Assembly: GCF_012910785.2 (NCBI RefSeq)
Contig: NZ_WTVH02000008.1
Coordinates: 1-64,000 of the forward strand
Direction: 5' to 3'
DNA length: 64,000 bases
Source: Aromatoleum buckelii
Lineage (GTDB): Bacteria > Pseudomonadota > Gammaproteobacteria > Burkholderiales > Rhodocyclaceae
Part shown: positions 17,576 through 25,524 of the stretch, piece after piece
Numbering within the stretch: the first letter of the stretch is position 1
Layout: every line of letters begins with the position of its first letter
Made by a program: the position numbers and the translations under genes
The notes under the pieces: model-generated
Seen by the model: only the letters and a program-made list of their open reading frames with translations
The model's database searches: none
Told to the model about the DNA's origin: nothing

Positions 17576-17653
17576 ATGGCAAGAGCACATCCGTCGATTC
17601 CCCGCCGGTCCTTCCGTCGATCTCCCGCGCCCCCGGCTCTGCGCGAGCCCTGA
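17576..17653 (+). CDS. Possible 25-residue leader peptide before the oxidase genes
   Basis: A short frame with a strong ribosome site (GGGAGGC, 5 bases before ATG) encodes an Arg/Pro-rich peptide starting MARAHPSIPRRSF and ending 14 bases before coxB. It may be a translated leader, a remnant of a deleted gene, or chance. Confidence 0.3.
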   Translation: MARAHPSIPRRSFRRSPAPPALREP

Positions 17654-17667
17654 TCGGCGGCGCGCCC

Positions 17668-18600
17668 ATGCTCGACAACATCCAGTCGGCTCTCGCCCCG
17701 CGCGGCCCGGAAGCGGCCGGAATCCTCGAGATCACCTGGGTGCTCGTCGTCGGCGGGGCGCTGATATTCACGCTGGTCCTCGCGCTGACCGCGCTGGCCT
17801 TTTTCGCCCCACCGCGCTGGCTTGCCGGCAAGGGCCTGATCATCGGCGCCGGCATCGTTTTCCCGGTGATCACGCTCGCGGCATTGCTGATTTACACGCT
17901 GCTCGCCGCGCCGCGGCTTTCGGCAGTGGAGCCGGCCGACGTGACGATCGAAGTGGTCGGGCATCAGTGGTGGTGGCGGGTGAATTATCTCGACGCGCGC
18001 GGTGAAGTCGATTTTGCGACCGCGAACGAAATCCATCTGCCGGTCGGCCGGACGGTCGAGTTGCGGCTGCGCTCGGCCGACGTGCTGCACAGCTTCTGGG
18101 TGCCGTCGCTTGCCGGCAAGCTCGACCTGATCCCGGGCAAGGACAACCGGCTGCGTCTGGCCGCCACCGAGGCTGCGGTGCTGCGCGGCCAGTGCGCCGA
18201 GTACTGCGGCGGCCCGCACGCGCAGATGGCACTGTTCGTCGTCGCCGAGGCGCCGGAGCGCTTCGAGGCGTGGCGCGCGGCGCAGCGCCAGCCTGCCGCC
18301 ATCGCGGCCGAGGACGCGGCCGACAGCGAAGCGGCGAGCGGCCGGCGGCTGTTCCTGTCGCACTGCACGACCTGCCATACCGTGCGCGGCACCCGGGCCG
18401 AAGGCGAGCTCGGGCCCGACCTGACCCATTTCGCGAGCCGGCTGTCGCTCGGCGCCGGCATCCTGCCGAACAACCGCGCGACCGTTGCAGGCTGGATCGC
18501 CGGCAACCAGCACCTGAAACCGGACAACCTGATGCCCGAGTTCCGTTTCGACAGCGGCGAACTGCGCACGCTCGCGCACTGGCTGGAGACGCTCGAATAA
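17668..18600 (+). CDS. coxB: Cytochrome c oxidase subunit II with fused cytochrome c (caa3 type)
   Basis: Subunit II accepts electrons from cytochrome c and passes them through CuA to subunit I. The 310-residue product has two N-terminal membrane helices (20-80) and a cupredoxin domain with a complete CuA site: His141, Cys176 and Cys180 in QCAEYCGGPHAQM, His184 and Met187. The aromatic electron-entry segment HQWWWRVNY is at 99-107. A C-terminal class I cytochrome c carries CTTCH at 233-237 and a distal Met in NLMPEF. Fusion of cytochrome c is the caa3 hallmark. The stop directly abuts the next ATG. Confidence 0.93.
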   Translation: MLDNIQSALAPRGPEAAGILEITWVLVVGGALIFTLVLALTALAFFAPPRWLAGKGLIIGAGIVFPVITLAALLIYTLLAAPRLSAVEPADVTIEVVGHQWWWRVNYLDARGEVDFATANEIHLPVGRTVELRLRSADVLHSFWVPSLAGKLDLIPGKDNRLRLAATEAAVLRGQCAEYCGGPHAQMALFVVAEAPERFEAWRAAQRQPAAIAAEDAADSEAASGRRLFLSHCTTCHTVRGTRAEGELGPDLTHFASRLSLGAGILPNNRATVAGWIAGNQHLKPDNLMPEFRFDSGELRTLAHWLETLE

Positions 18601-18852
18601 ATGTTCAAGGACCTGCCCCTCCCGATCAACGTCGCCGTGTTCCTGGCCGCCGGGGTCGTCGTGTGGCTGGCCGGCACGCGGGTGGCGCACTTCGCGACTT
18701 TCGCCGCGATCCTCGGCATCGCCGTGACCGGGCTGTTCATCGCCGGCCTGCTCGAGCGGCGCCACGTCATGATCCTGCGCCTGGGCAGCGACTCGCTGCT
18801 CGTCCTCGCGATCTACGCGGCGGGGCTCACGGTGCTCTACACGCTCAGATGA
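18601..18852 (+). pseudogene. Na+/Ca2+-exchanger-family protein with its middle deleted
   Basis: Encodes 83 residues where the exchanger family has about 330-370. The first ~32 residues resemble the first helix of CaCA-type exchangers (INVAVFLAAGVVVWLAGTRV). The remainder resembles the last helices (ILGIAVTGLFIAGLLERRH, then ILRLGSDSLLVLAIYAAGL). Both ion-binding alpha repeats are absent. The join falls at about residue 32. Start and stop are intact, and the stop overlaps the next start (ATGA). It could instead be a genuine two- or three-helix small protein. Confidence 0.65.
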
Positions 18853-21365
18853 CCGCGCTGCCGAATCCGGGCGTTCGCCCCGAGGGTGAAGTCGACGAAC
18901 TGCGCCGGCTGTGGCGGCGGCCGCAGGGGCTGCGCGCGGTCACCGTCATCAACAACAACTACGTCGGCGTGCTCTACGTCGGCGCCGCTTTCCTGTTCTT
19001 CGTGCTGGCCGGCATCCTCGCGCTCGTGATGCGCGTGCAGCTGGCGGTGCCCGAGAACGACTTCATCGGTCCGGCACTGTACAACCAGCTGTTCACGATG
19101 CACGGCACCGTTATGATGTTCCTGTTCGCCGTGCCGGCGGTCGAGGCGATGGGCATCCTGCTGCTGCCGAACATGCTCGGCGCACGTGACCTGCCGTTCC
19201 CGCGGCTGTCGGCGTATGCGTTCTGGGCCTACCTGGTCGGCGGGCTGGTATTCTTCGCGAGCATTTTTGTCGGCTGGGCGCCTGACGGCGGCTGGTTCAT
19301 GAATCCGCCGCTGACCACCGAAACCTACTCGCCCGGCTACAACGCCGATTTCTGGCTGCTCGGCATCGGCTTCATCGAAATTTCCGCGATCGCCGGCGCA
19401 ATCGAAATCATTGTCGGCATATTGCGCACCCGCTCTCCCGGCATGACGTTGGGCAGGATGCCGGTATTCGCGTGGGCGATGCTGGTGTTCGCGCTGATGA
19501 TCGTCTTCGCGTTTCCGGCGGTGATCCTCGCGACCGCGCTGCTCGAACTCGAGCGCGCTTTCCACTGGCCGTTCTTCGCCGCGCATCTCGGCGGCGACCC
19601 GCTGCTGTGGCAGCACCTGTTCTGGTTCTTCGGCCATCCCGAGGTGTACATCATTTTCCTGCCCGCGGCGGGCATGGTGTCGATGATCGTGCCGACGATG
19701 GCGCGCACGCCGCTCGTCGGCTACCGCTTCGTCGTCCTGGCGCTGGTCGGCACCGCGTTCCTGAGCTTCGGGCTGTGGGTGCACCACATGTTCACAACCG
19801 GCATCCCGCAGCTGTCACTGTCGTTTTTCCAGGCCGCGAGCACTGCGGTCGCGATCCCCTCGGGCATCCAGGTCTTCGCGTGGATCGCGACTTTTGCGCG
19901 CGGTCGCGCGACCGGACGGGTGCGGATCGCGACGCCGACGCTGTTCATCCTCGGCTTCCTGTTCATCTTCGTGCTCGGCGGGCTCACCGGCGTGATGGTC
20001 GCGGTGATCCCGTTCGACTGGCAGGCGCACGATAGCTATTTCATCGTCGCCCACCTGCATTACGTGCTCGTCGGCGGCATGGTGTTTCCGCTGTTCGCGG
20101 CGTTCTACTACTGGATGCCCTACACCAGCCGGCACGCGCTGTCCGAGCGGCTCGGGCGCTGGGTGTTCGGGCTGATGTTCGTCGGCTTCAACATCACGTT
20201 CTTCCCGATGCATTTCACCGGGCTCGCCGGCATGCCGCGCCGCGTCTACACCTACGCGGCAGGCTACGGCTGGGAGAGCCTGAACTTCGTCTCGACCGTC
20301 GGCGCGTTCATGATCGCCGCCGGCGTGCTGATCTTCATCATCGACGTCGCGCGGCGCTTTCGCATGTCGGCCGAGGACAACGCGGGCAACGTCTGGCACG
20401 CCGGCACGCTCGAATGGCTGCCGAACGGCAATTACTCGAACCGCAGCATTCCGGTCGTCACCAGCCGCGAGCCGCTGTGGGACCAGCCGGACCTGGCGCG
20501 CGACGTCGAAGCCGGCCACTACTACCTGCCGGGCGCGCCGACCGGCGGGCGCGAGACGATCGTCACGAGCCCGCTCGACGCACGGCCCGAGTTCGTGCTG
20601 CGCATGCCGATGCCCGGCTGGGCGCCGGTCGTCGCGGCGTGGTTCACCGCCGGCTTCTTCCTGCTGCTGACGGTCAAGCTCGTCGTGCCGGCTTTCATCT
20701 CGGGCGTTGTCGCGGTCGGCGCGCTGCTGCACTGGGGCTGGAGCCTCGATCCCGAGCCGCTCGACGAACCGGTCGACATCGGCGGCGGCATCGTGTTGCC
20801 GAGCTACATGAGCGGGCCGCGCTCCCAGGCCTGGTGGGCGATCGGCGTGCTGATCCTGGTGTCGGGTTCGCTTTACGGCTGTGCCGTGTTTTCGTATCTC
20901 TACCTGTGGACCGTGTCGCCCGAAGTCTGGCCCGCACCCGCGCAGGTCGCCGGCATCGGCTATCCGCTCGCCGAAGCGGCCCTGCTCGTCGCCAGCAGCC
21001 TCGCGCTGGGGCTCGCGAACCGACAGCTCGGCGCCGGCCGGCGCCGCGCGATGGCGCTCGCGGTTGTGGCCGGCCTGGTCCTGCTGGTCGCAGCGGTCGG
21101 GCTGGAGTTTTTCGCGCAGGGCGAGCTGTCGCCGAGCGCGTCGAGCTACGGCGCCGCAGTCTATCTGCTCGCATCGATCGCCGGCTTCTTCACGCTGGTC
21201 GTGCTCGTGATGGGGCTGTTCGCGCTCGCCCGCGCTGCGACCGGCAAGCTCGGCCCGGTACGCCGCGTGACTTTCGACAACATGCGCCTGTTCTGGCACT
21301 ACACCGTCGGCCAGAGCTTGGTCGGCGTCGCGCTGGTGCACGGCTTTCCGAGGTTCGCGGGATGA
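18849..21365 (+). CDS. Cytochrome c oxidase, fused subunits I and III
   Basis: An 838-residue fusion. The subunit I part (to about residue 530) has heme-a ligand His85 (TMHGTVMMF), CuB ligand His263 with the crosslinking Tyr267 (GHPEVYI), CuB ligands His312-His313 (HHMFTTGIP) and the heme ligands in AHLHYV (His402, His404). Glu265 of GHPEV marks an A-type proton channel. The remainder is subunit-III-like (RPEFVLRMPMPGWAPVVAAW, then seven-helix character). Fused I+III chains are known in other caa3/A-type oxidases. Its ATG overlaps the preceding stop. Confidence 0.93.
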   Translation: MTALPNPGVRPEGEVDELRRLWRRPQGLRAVTVINNNYVGVLYVGAAFLFFVLAGILALVMRVQLAVPENDFIGPALYNQLFTMHGTVMMFLFAVPAVEAMGILLLPNMLGARDLPFPRLSAYAFWAYLVGGLVFFASIFVGWAPDGGWFMNPPLTTETYSPGYNADFWLLGIGFIEISAIAGAIEIIVGILRTRSPGMTLGRMPVFAWAMLVFALMIVFAFPAVILATALLELERAFHWPFFAAHLGGDPLLWQHLFWFFGHPEVYIIFLPAAGMVSMIVPTMARTPLVGYRFVVLALVGTAFLSFGLWVHHMFTTGIPQLSLSFFQAASTAVAIPSGIQVFAWIATFARGRATGRVRIATPTLFILGFLFIFVLGGLTGVMVAVIPFDWQAHDSYFIVAHLHYVLVGGMVFPLFAAFYYWMPYTSRHALSERLGRWVFGLMFVGFNITFFPMHFTGLAGMPRRVYTYAAGYGWESLNFVSTVGAFMIAAGVLIFIIDVARRFRMSAEDNAGNVWHAGTLEWLPNGNYSNRSIPVVTSREPLWDQPDLARDVEAGHYYLPGAPTGGRETIVTSPLDARPEFVLRMPMPGWAPVVAAWFTAGFFLLLTVKLVVPAFISGVVAVGALLHWGWSLDPEPLDEPVDIGGGIVLPSYMSGPRSQAWWAIGVLILVSGSLYGCAVFSYLYLWTVSPEVWPAPAQVAGIGYPLAEAALLVASSLALGLANRQLGAGRRRAMALAVVAGLVLLVAAVGLEFFAQGELSPSASSYGAAVYLLASIAGFFTLVVLVMGLFALARAATGKLGPVRRVTFDNMRLFWHYTVGQSLVGVALVHGFPRFAG

Positions 21366-21661
21366 ACTTCGTTGCGACCAGCCTGCGCCTGTCCGCCGGA
21401 GTCATCGTCTGGGCGCTGCATTTTTCCGTGATCTACGGCCTGAGCGCACTGGCCTGCGCGCGCAGCGCGCCGCAGGCCGTACCGTGGGTGATCGGCGTCG
21501 CGACTCTCGTCGCGATCGGAGCCTGCGTTGCGATCATCGTCCGGGAGCTCGGCCAAGGGCCGGGCTTCGAGCCGTGGCTCGCCGCCGGGCTCGCGGTGCT
21601 CGCGCTGCTCGCGATTCTGTGGGAAGCGCTGCCGGTGCTGATGGTGGCGCCATGCGTGTGA
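21362..21661 (+). CDS. Small membrane protein of the oxidase cluster
   Basis: A 99-residue protein with three predicted membrane helices (VIVWALHFSVIYGLSAL, PWVIGVATLVAIGACVAII, LAAGLAVLALLAILWEALPV). The start overlaps the fused-subunit stop (ATGA) and its end overlaps the next gene. It may be an accessory or subunit IV-like component of the oxidase; no specific family is recognised. Confidence 0.75.
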   Translation: MNFVATSLRLSAGVIVWALHFSVIYGLSALACARSAPQAVPWVIGVATLVAIGACVAIIVRELGQGPGFEPWLAAGLAVLALLAILWEALPVLMVAPCV

Positions 21662-22011
21662 CCGCCCTCCTCGCGCTCGCCTGGGTGGCCCTGCTGGCCG
21701 GCTGCAGCGATGAGTCTCGCCCCGTGCTCGGCGGCGATGCGGAAAACGGACGCCTGTTGCTGCGGCAGTTCGGCTGCATCGGCTGCCATCGCATCCCCGG
21801 CGTCGCGGGCGCGACCGGCAACGTCGGCCCGCCGCTGGACGGCGTCGGCCGCCGGGTGTACCTGGCCGGCGTGCTGCCGAATTCGCCGGCCAACATGATG
21901 CGCTGGATCCGCGATCCGCAGTCCTTCGGCTTCGAAACCGCGATGCCCGACCTGCAGGTCACCGAAAGCCAGGCTCGCGACATGGTCGCTTATCTCCAGG
22001 AGCTGAAGTGA
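21652..22011 (+). CDS. Lipoprotein c-type cytochrome
   Basis: 119 residues with a lipoprotein signal (LAWVALLAGCSDES), so it is probably membrane-anchored and periplasmic. One heme motif CIGCH lies near residue 43, with HRIPGVAGATGNVGPPLDG after it and a distal Met in TAMPDLQV. The layout matches the second heme domain of the next gene, which suggests duplication. It overlaps its upstream neighbour by 10 bases. Confidence 0.88.
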   Translation: MRVTALLALAWVALLAGCSDESRPVLGGDAENGRLLLRQFGCIGCHRIPGVAGATGNVGPPLDGVGRRVYLAGVLPNSPANMMRWIRDPQSFGFETAMPDLQVTESQARDMVAYLQELK

Positions 22012-22012
22012 A

Positions 22013-22846
22013 GTGAAAAAGATCCTCCTCACCGTCGTCGCGCTGGCGACTGCGGCCGGGCTCGCGGGCGCGGCAGTGGTCTATGGAGGCTTTTACGACA
22101 TTTCCGCGACCGACCAGCACCTCGCGCCGACCTACCGGCTGCTCGACATCGCGATGCGCCGTTCGATCAAGCTGCGCGCGGCATCGGTCACCGTCCCGTC
22201 GCTCGACACGATCGGCGCACTGGAACACGGCGCGCCGCTCTACCGGGACCACTGCGCGCAGTGCCACGGCGCGCCGGGCGTCGCTCCCGAACCTTTCGCG
22301 CTCGGCCTGACGCCCGCGGCGGCCAACCTCGCGCACACCGGCCGGGCGTGGCCAGCCGAGGAGATTTACTGGGTCGTCCGGCACGGCATCAAGATGACCG
22401 GCATGCCGGCCTGGGAGCAGCGCCTGAGCGAAAGCGAACTCTGGGCGGTCACTGCGTTCGTCAAGAAGCTGCCCGAGCTCTCGCCGCCGGACTACCGCCG
22501 GCTGGTCGCCGACATCCCGCCCCACGACCATGCCCACGACCACGGCGAGGAGCCGGCACCGCAGCGGCCGGATGCCGAGCGCGGCAGGCGGATCATCCAA
22601 CAGTACGCCTGCGTCACCTGCCACCGGATTCCCGGCATCGTCGGCCCGAACGCGCCGGTCGGTCCGCCGCTCGATGGCATCGCCACGCGCGCGTTCATCG
22701 CCGGTGCACTGCGCAACGAGCCGGCGCACATGGTGCGCTGGCTGCGCTCGCCGCAGGAGGTCACGCCGGGCAGCGCGATGCCGGATCTCGGTGTCGACGA
22801 GCGCGACGCGCACGACATTGCCGCCTACCTCGCGACGCTGAAATAG
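22013..22846 (+). CDS. Membrane-anchored diheme cytochrome c
   Basis: 277 residues from a GTG start with AGGAG upstream. An N-terminal helix (LLTVVALATAAGLAGAAVVY) is an uncleaved anchor or signal. The first heme site is CAQCH with distal Met in TGMPAWEQ; the second is CVTCH followed by RIPGIVGPNAPVGPPLDG and distal Met in SAMPDLGV. A histidine-rich linker (PPHDHAHDHGEE) joins the two and could bind metal. It is likely an electron donor to the caa3 oxidase. Confidence 0.88.
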   Translation: MKKILLTVVALATAAGLAGAAVVYGGFYDISATDQHLAPTYRLLDIAMRRSIKLRAASVTVPSLDTIGALEHGAPLYRDHCAQCHGAPGVAPEPFALGLTPAAANLAHTGRAWPAEEIYWVVRHGIKMTGMPAWEQRLSESELWAVTAFVKKLPELSPPDYRRLVADIPPHDHAHDHGEEPAPQRPDAERGRRIIQQYACVTCHRIPGIVGPNAPVGPPLDGIATRAFIAGALRNEPAHMVRWLRSPQEVTPGSAMPDLGVDERDAHDIAAYLATLK

Positions 22847-22940
22847 CCCCGCGACGCGGCCCGGCGCGAATGCGGGCGATCACCCACGGAAGGGCCGTCG
22901 CCTACGCCTGCTGCCGAGGCGGTTGCCCCCGGCCTCCGGG

Positions 22941-23654
22941 TCACTGCGCGGAAACAGGCTGCGTAACGATCCCGTCATCGCGCACGGTGTAGCGCGTGCC
23001 GTCCTCGATAGTGGCGGTAAATGGCGCGTCATTCGCCGGAAGTGCAATCGAGAGTCGTCCCGGGCGGCATGTGCGATGCCTTCGCAACTCGCGCGGCCGA
23101 AGCGAAAAATCACGCTCGCCGGTCGTCCGATAAGCGACGCGTTCCCCGCTGCGGTTCTGCACCTCGAAGCGGATCGATGCGCTTTTCGGTCGGCCGAACA
23201 TCTGCACGCCGAAAAAACGTCCGTCCTCGCCCTGCGCGAGGCCGACGCCCGTCTGCGTGACGGCCGGCGCGAGCATGTTCTCGCGGTGCTCGGGCGAATT
23301 TTTCCAGCCTTCGACGAAGGCCTCGGCAAGCTCCGCGGACGAGCCGAAACCGTCGGAGCGGTACTGGTAGCCGATGTTCTCGGCGACGATGCAGTACTCG
23401 TAGCCTTCGGCCAGCGCCCGCTCGGACGGGCGGCGCCCGTCGGCGTTGTGGCCGTAGCGCCCGGTCTTCGCCATGAAGCGGGCGAAGTCGCGCGCGGTCC
23501 GCTCGAGCGCCGCATCGCGCTCGACCGGCGCGAGCCCCTGCGCTTCGCGAAAAACGTTCGTTCGCGAAACGATCTCCGCCGCCGTCTCGCCGACGTCCGC
23601 CGCAGCGAAGCCCAAGGCCGGACCGGCGAGGATCGCCGCCAGCAGTCCTCTCAC
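22941..23654 (-). CDS. Secreted CAP-domain (SCP/PR-1-like) protein
   Basis: 237 residues from a GTG start chosen because it opens a good signal peptide (RGLLAAILAGPALGFAAA); the open frame extends to 23720. The CAP domain is recognised by TNVFREAQGLAPVERDAALE, the His in GRYGHNADG, YCIVAENIGYQYR and FVEGWKNSPEHRENMLAPAV. A C-terminal beta-rich extension of about 70 residues follows. CAP proteins are extracellular with varied roles; function here is unknown. It is convergent to the cytochrome genes. Confidence 0.82.
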   Translation of the reverse strand: MRGLLAAILAGPALGFAAADVGETAAEIVSRTNVFREAQGLAPVERDAALERTARDFARFMAKTGRYGHNADGRRPSERALAEGYEYCIVAENIGYQYRSDGFGSSAELAEAFVEGWKNSPEHRENMLAPAVTQTGVGLAQGEDGRFFGVQMFGRPKSASIRFEVQNRSGERVAYRTTGERDFSLRPRELRRHRTCRPGRLSIALPANDAPFTATIEDGTRYTVRDDGIVTQPVSAQ

Positions 23655-23724
23655 CGCGCCACGCCTTCGCGCGCAACCGAACGCGTCGCCCGGGCAGCCG
23701 CCCGCCTCGCTCCCGCGCACGGCG

Positions 23725-23790
23725 TCACCCGGCCTGTGCCACGAGCGGCGCGGCGGGCAAAAGCGCGACGTGAAGTCCGATGGTCTTCAT
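23725..23790 (-). CDS. 21-codon frame with signal-peptide-like sequence (gene remnant?)
   Basis: A strong ribosome site (GAAGGAGAT) precedes ATG and a hydrophobic stretch (LHVALLPAAPLVAQA), then stops after 21 codons. It looks like the start of an exported protein whose body was deleted. Upstream of the CAP gene on the same strand. Confidence 0.35.
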   Translation of the reverse strand: MKTIGLHVALLPAAPLVAQAG

Positions 23791-23929
23791 GACGGTGATC
23801 TCCTTCGAATCGACGTGGCCGCAGACGCAAGGCGCATTCCCGCACGCATTGGGCGCGCCGCGGCGTGCGGCGTGGGTATGGCGATTGCCTTGCCGATCGA
23901 GCCCGTTTCATTTTTCCTGGAGGAGCCAC

Positions 23930-24016
23930 ATGCCGCCGCCGATTCTGCCGTCACTCAGAGTCCTCGCCGTGGCGCTCGCGGTCGCGAGGCGCCAGGAATC
24001 CCATGAAGCCGCGTAG
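23930..24016 (+). CDS. 28-codon frame with signal-like N-terminus (gene remnant?)
   Basis: A near-ideal ribosome site (TGGAGGAG) precedes ATG. The peptide begins MPPPILPSLRVLAVALAVA and ends at 24016, overlapping the start of the aminotransferase remnant. It fits the local pattern of genes that keep their ends but lose their bodies. Confidence 0.35.
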   Translation: MPPPILPSLRVLAVALAVARRQESHEAA

Positions 24017-24386
24017 CGCGTCGCCACGGACTCGGCCGACGAACCGCCGGCAGTTTCTCGTGCACAGCGGCCTTGCTTTGGCTGCCGTCGCGACCGGCAC
24101 CGGCTGCGGGCCCTCCAGTCGGCAGGCCCCATCGTCGGCGTCGCCCGCCACCACGGCAGCTCGCCGACCGGGCGACGGTGAGTGGGACGCGGTGCGCGAG
24201 CAGTTCGCGCTGGCCGACGACTACATCCACATGTCCGCGCTGTATGTCGCGTCGCACCCGCAACCGGTGCGCGAAGCGATCGAACGGCACCGGGGCGCGC
24301 CGGGCGACGAGATCGTGACCACCGAGCACGACTACTACGCGACCCAAGTCGACGCGGCGCTCGCAGCGATCGGCGAGCTGGGCTGA
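24003..24386 (+). pseudogene. Class V aminotransferase (isopenicillin-N-epimerase-like) with two internal deletions
   Basis: Encodes 127 residues where the family has about 400-430. A twin-arginine-like signal (NRRQFLVHSGLALAAV) leads into a normal N-terminus (EQFALADDYIHMSALYVASH, PVREAIERHRG). The frame then jumps to PGDEIVTTEHDYYATQ, an internal family motif, and jumps again to the C-terminal tail VDAALAAIGELG. The PLP lysine region is gone. Start and stop are intact and in frame. Confidence 0.75.
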
Positions 24387-24391
24387 GTCTG

Positions 24392-25435
24392 ATGAGCCCG
24401 GATTCCGGCACCGCCGTCTTCATCCAGCGCGTGCTGATCGTGCTCGGGCTGGTCGTGCTCGGGCTGTTCCTGTGGCGCATCGCCTACGCGCTGCTGCTGG
24501 GCTTCGGCGGGGTGCTGGTGGCGGTCTTCCTGCGCGGACTCGCCAGCAAGCTGCATCAGTGGACCGGACTGAGCATGGGCTGGTCGTTGGCACTGATCAG
24601 CATCGGGCTGGTCGGGCTGCTGGGGCTCACCGCCATGCTGATCGGCCCTTCGATCGCCAGCCAGTTCCGCGACCTGAACGACACCCTCACGCAGGGCATC
24701 GAGCAGGTGCGCGGGTTTCTCGCACAGCAGCCGTGGGGCCAGCGGCTGCTGCGCAGCGTCACCCAGAATGCCTCGCAAGGCGGCGACCTGCTGCGCAGCG
24801 CCGCCAAAGTCTTCGCAGGCGCGGCCGACGCGCTGCTCGCCTTCGTGCTGGTGCTGTTCGCCGGCGTCTATTTCGCGCTCAGGCCGGACACCTACGCCGA
24901 CGGCCTAGTGCGCCTCGTGCCGAAACCACGGCAGGCGCGCGCACGCGAAGTGCTCCAGGCCACTGGCAACGCGCTATGGCTGTGGCTGCTCGGTCAGTTC
25001 GTCGTGATGGCAATCGTCGGCGTGCTGACTACCGTCGGGCTGCTCCTCGCCGGCGTGCCGCTCGCACCGGCGCTCGGGCTGATCGCCGGCCTGCTCGAAT
25101 TCGTCCCGTTTCTCGGTCCGATCGTCGCCGCGGTGCCGGTCCTCCTGGTAGCGCTCACCGTCGACCCGCAGACCGCGCTCTACGCGATGCTCGTGCTGCT
25201 GGTGATCCAGCAGACTGAAAGCAACCTGCTCGAGCCGGTGGTCGAGCGCAGGGCGGTCGCGCTGCCGCCGGTGCTGGTGCTCGTCGGCACGATCGCCTTC
25301 ATGCTGCTGTTCGGCGTTCTCGGCGCGGTGTTCGCGACCCCGCTGCTGGTCGTCACGCTGGTGGCGGTGAAGATGCTGTACATGGAAGACGCACTGGGCG
25401 AACCGGTGCACCTCCCCGGGGAGCGCTCGCCGTGA
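24392..25435 (+). CDS. AI-2E-family (PerM/TqsA-like) membrane transporter
   Basis: 347 residues, the usual size, with about eight membrane helices. Family marks are the N-terminal helix pair (VLIVLGLVVLGLFLWRIAYA), a soluble helical segment at about 85-150 and the C-terminal block LGLIAGLLEFVPFLGPIVAA followed by QQTESNLLEPVVERRAVALP. Members export autoinducer-2 or other small molecules, or exchange sodium for protons; substrate unknown. It begins 6 bases after the aminotransferase remnant and looks intact. Confidence 0.87.
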   Translation: MSPDSGTAVFIQRVLIVLGLVVLGLFLWRIAYALLLGFGGVLVAVFLRGLASKLHQWTGLSMGWSLALISIGLVGLLGLTAMLIGPSIASQFRDLNDTLTQGIEQVRGFLAQQPWGQRLLRSVTQNASQGGDLLRSAAKVFAGAADALLAFVLVLFAGVYFALRPDTYADGLVRLVPKPRQARAREVLQATGNALWLWLLGQFVVMAIVGVLTTVGLLLAGVPLAPALGLIAGLLEFVPFLGPIVAAVPVLLVALTVDPQTALYAMLVLLVIQQTESNLLEPVVERRAVALPPVLVLVGTIAFMLLFGVLGAVFATPLLVVTLVAVKMLYMEDALGEPVHLPGERSP

Positions 25436-25524
25436 GGCTTGGGCGCGGTGACGCTGAAGCTTTACCGGCCCGCGGCACGCTGGTTGCAAGGGTTTGGCGG
25501 TGAACAACGCGAGGAGACAAGACC

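Noticed and set aside
20414-21361. Long plus-strand frame upstream of the small oxidase membrane gene
   Set aside because: It is an out-of-frame shadow of the fused oxidase gene; the real product begins at 21362.
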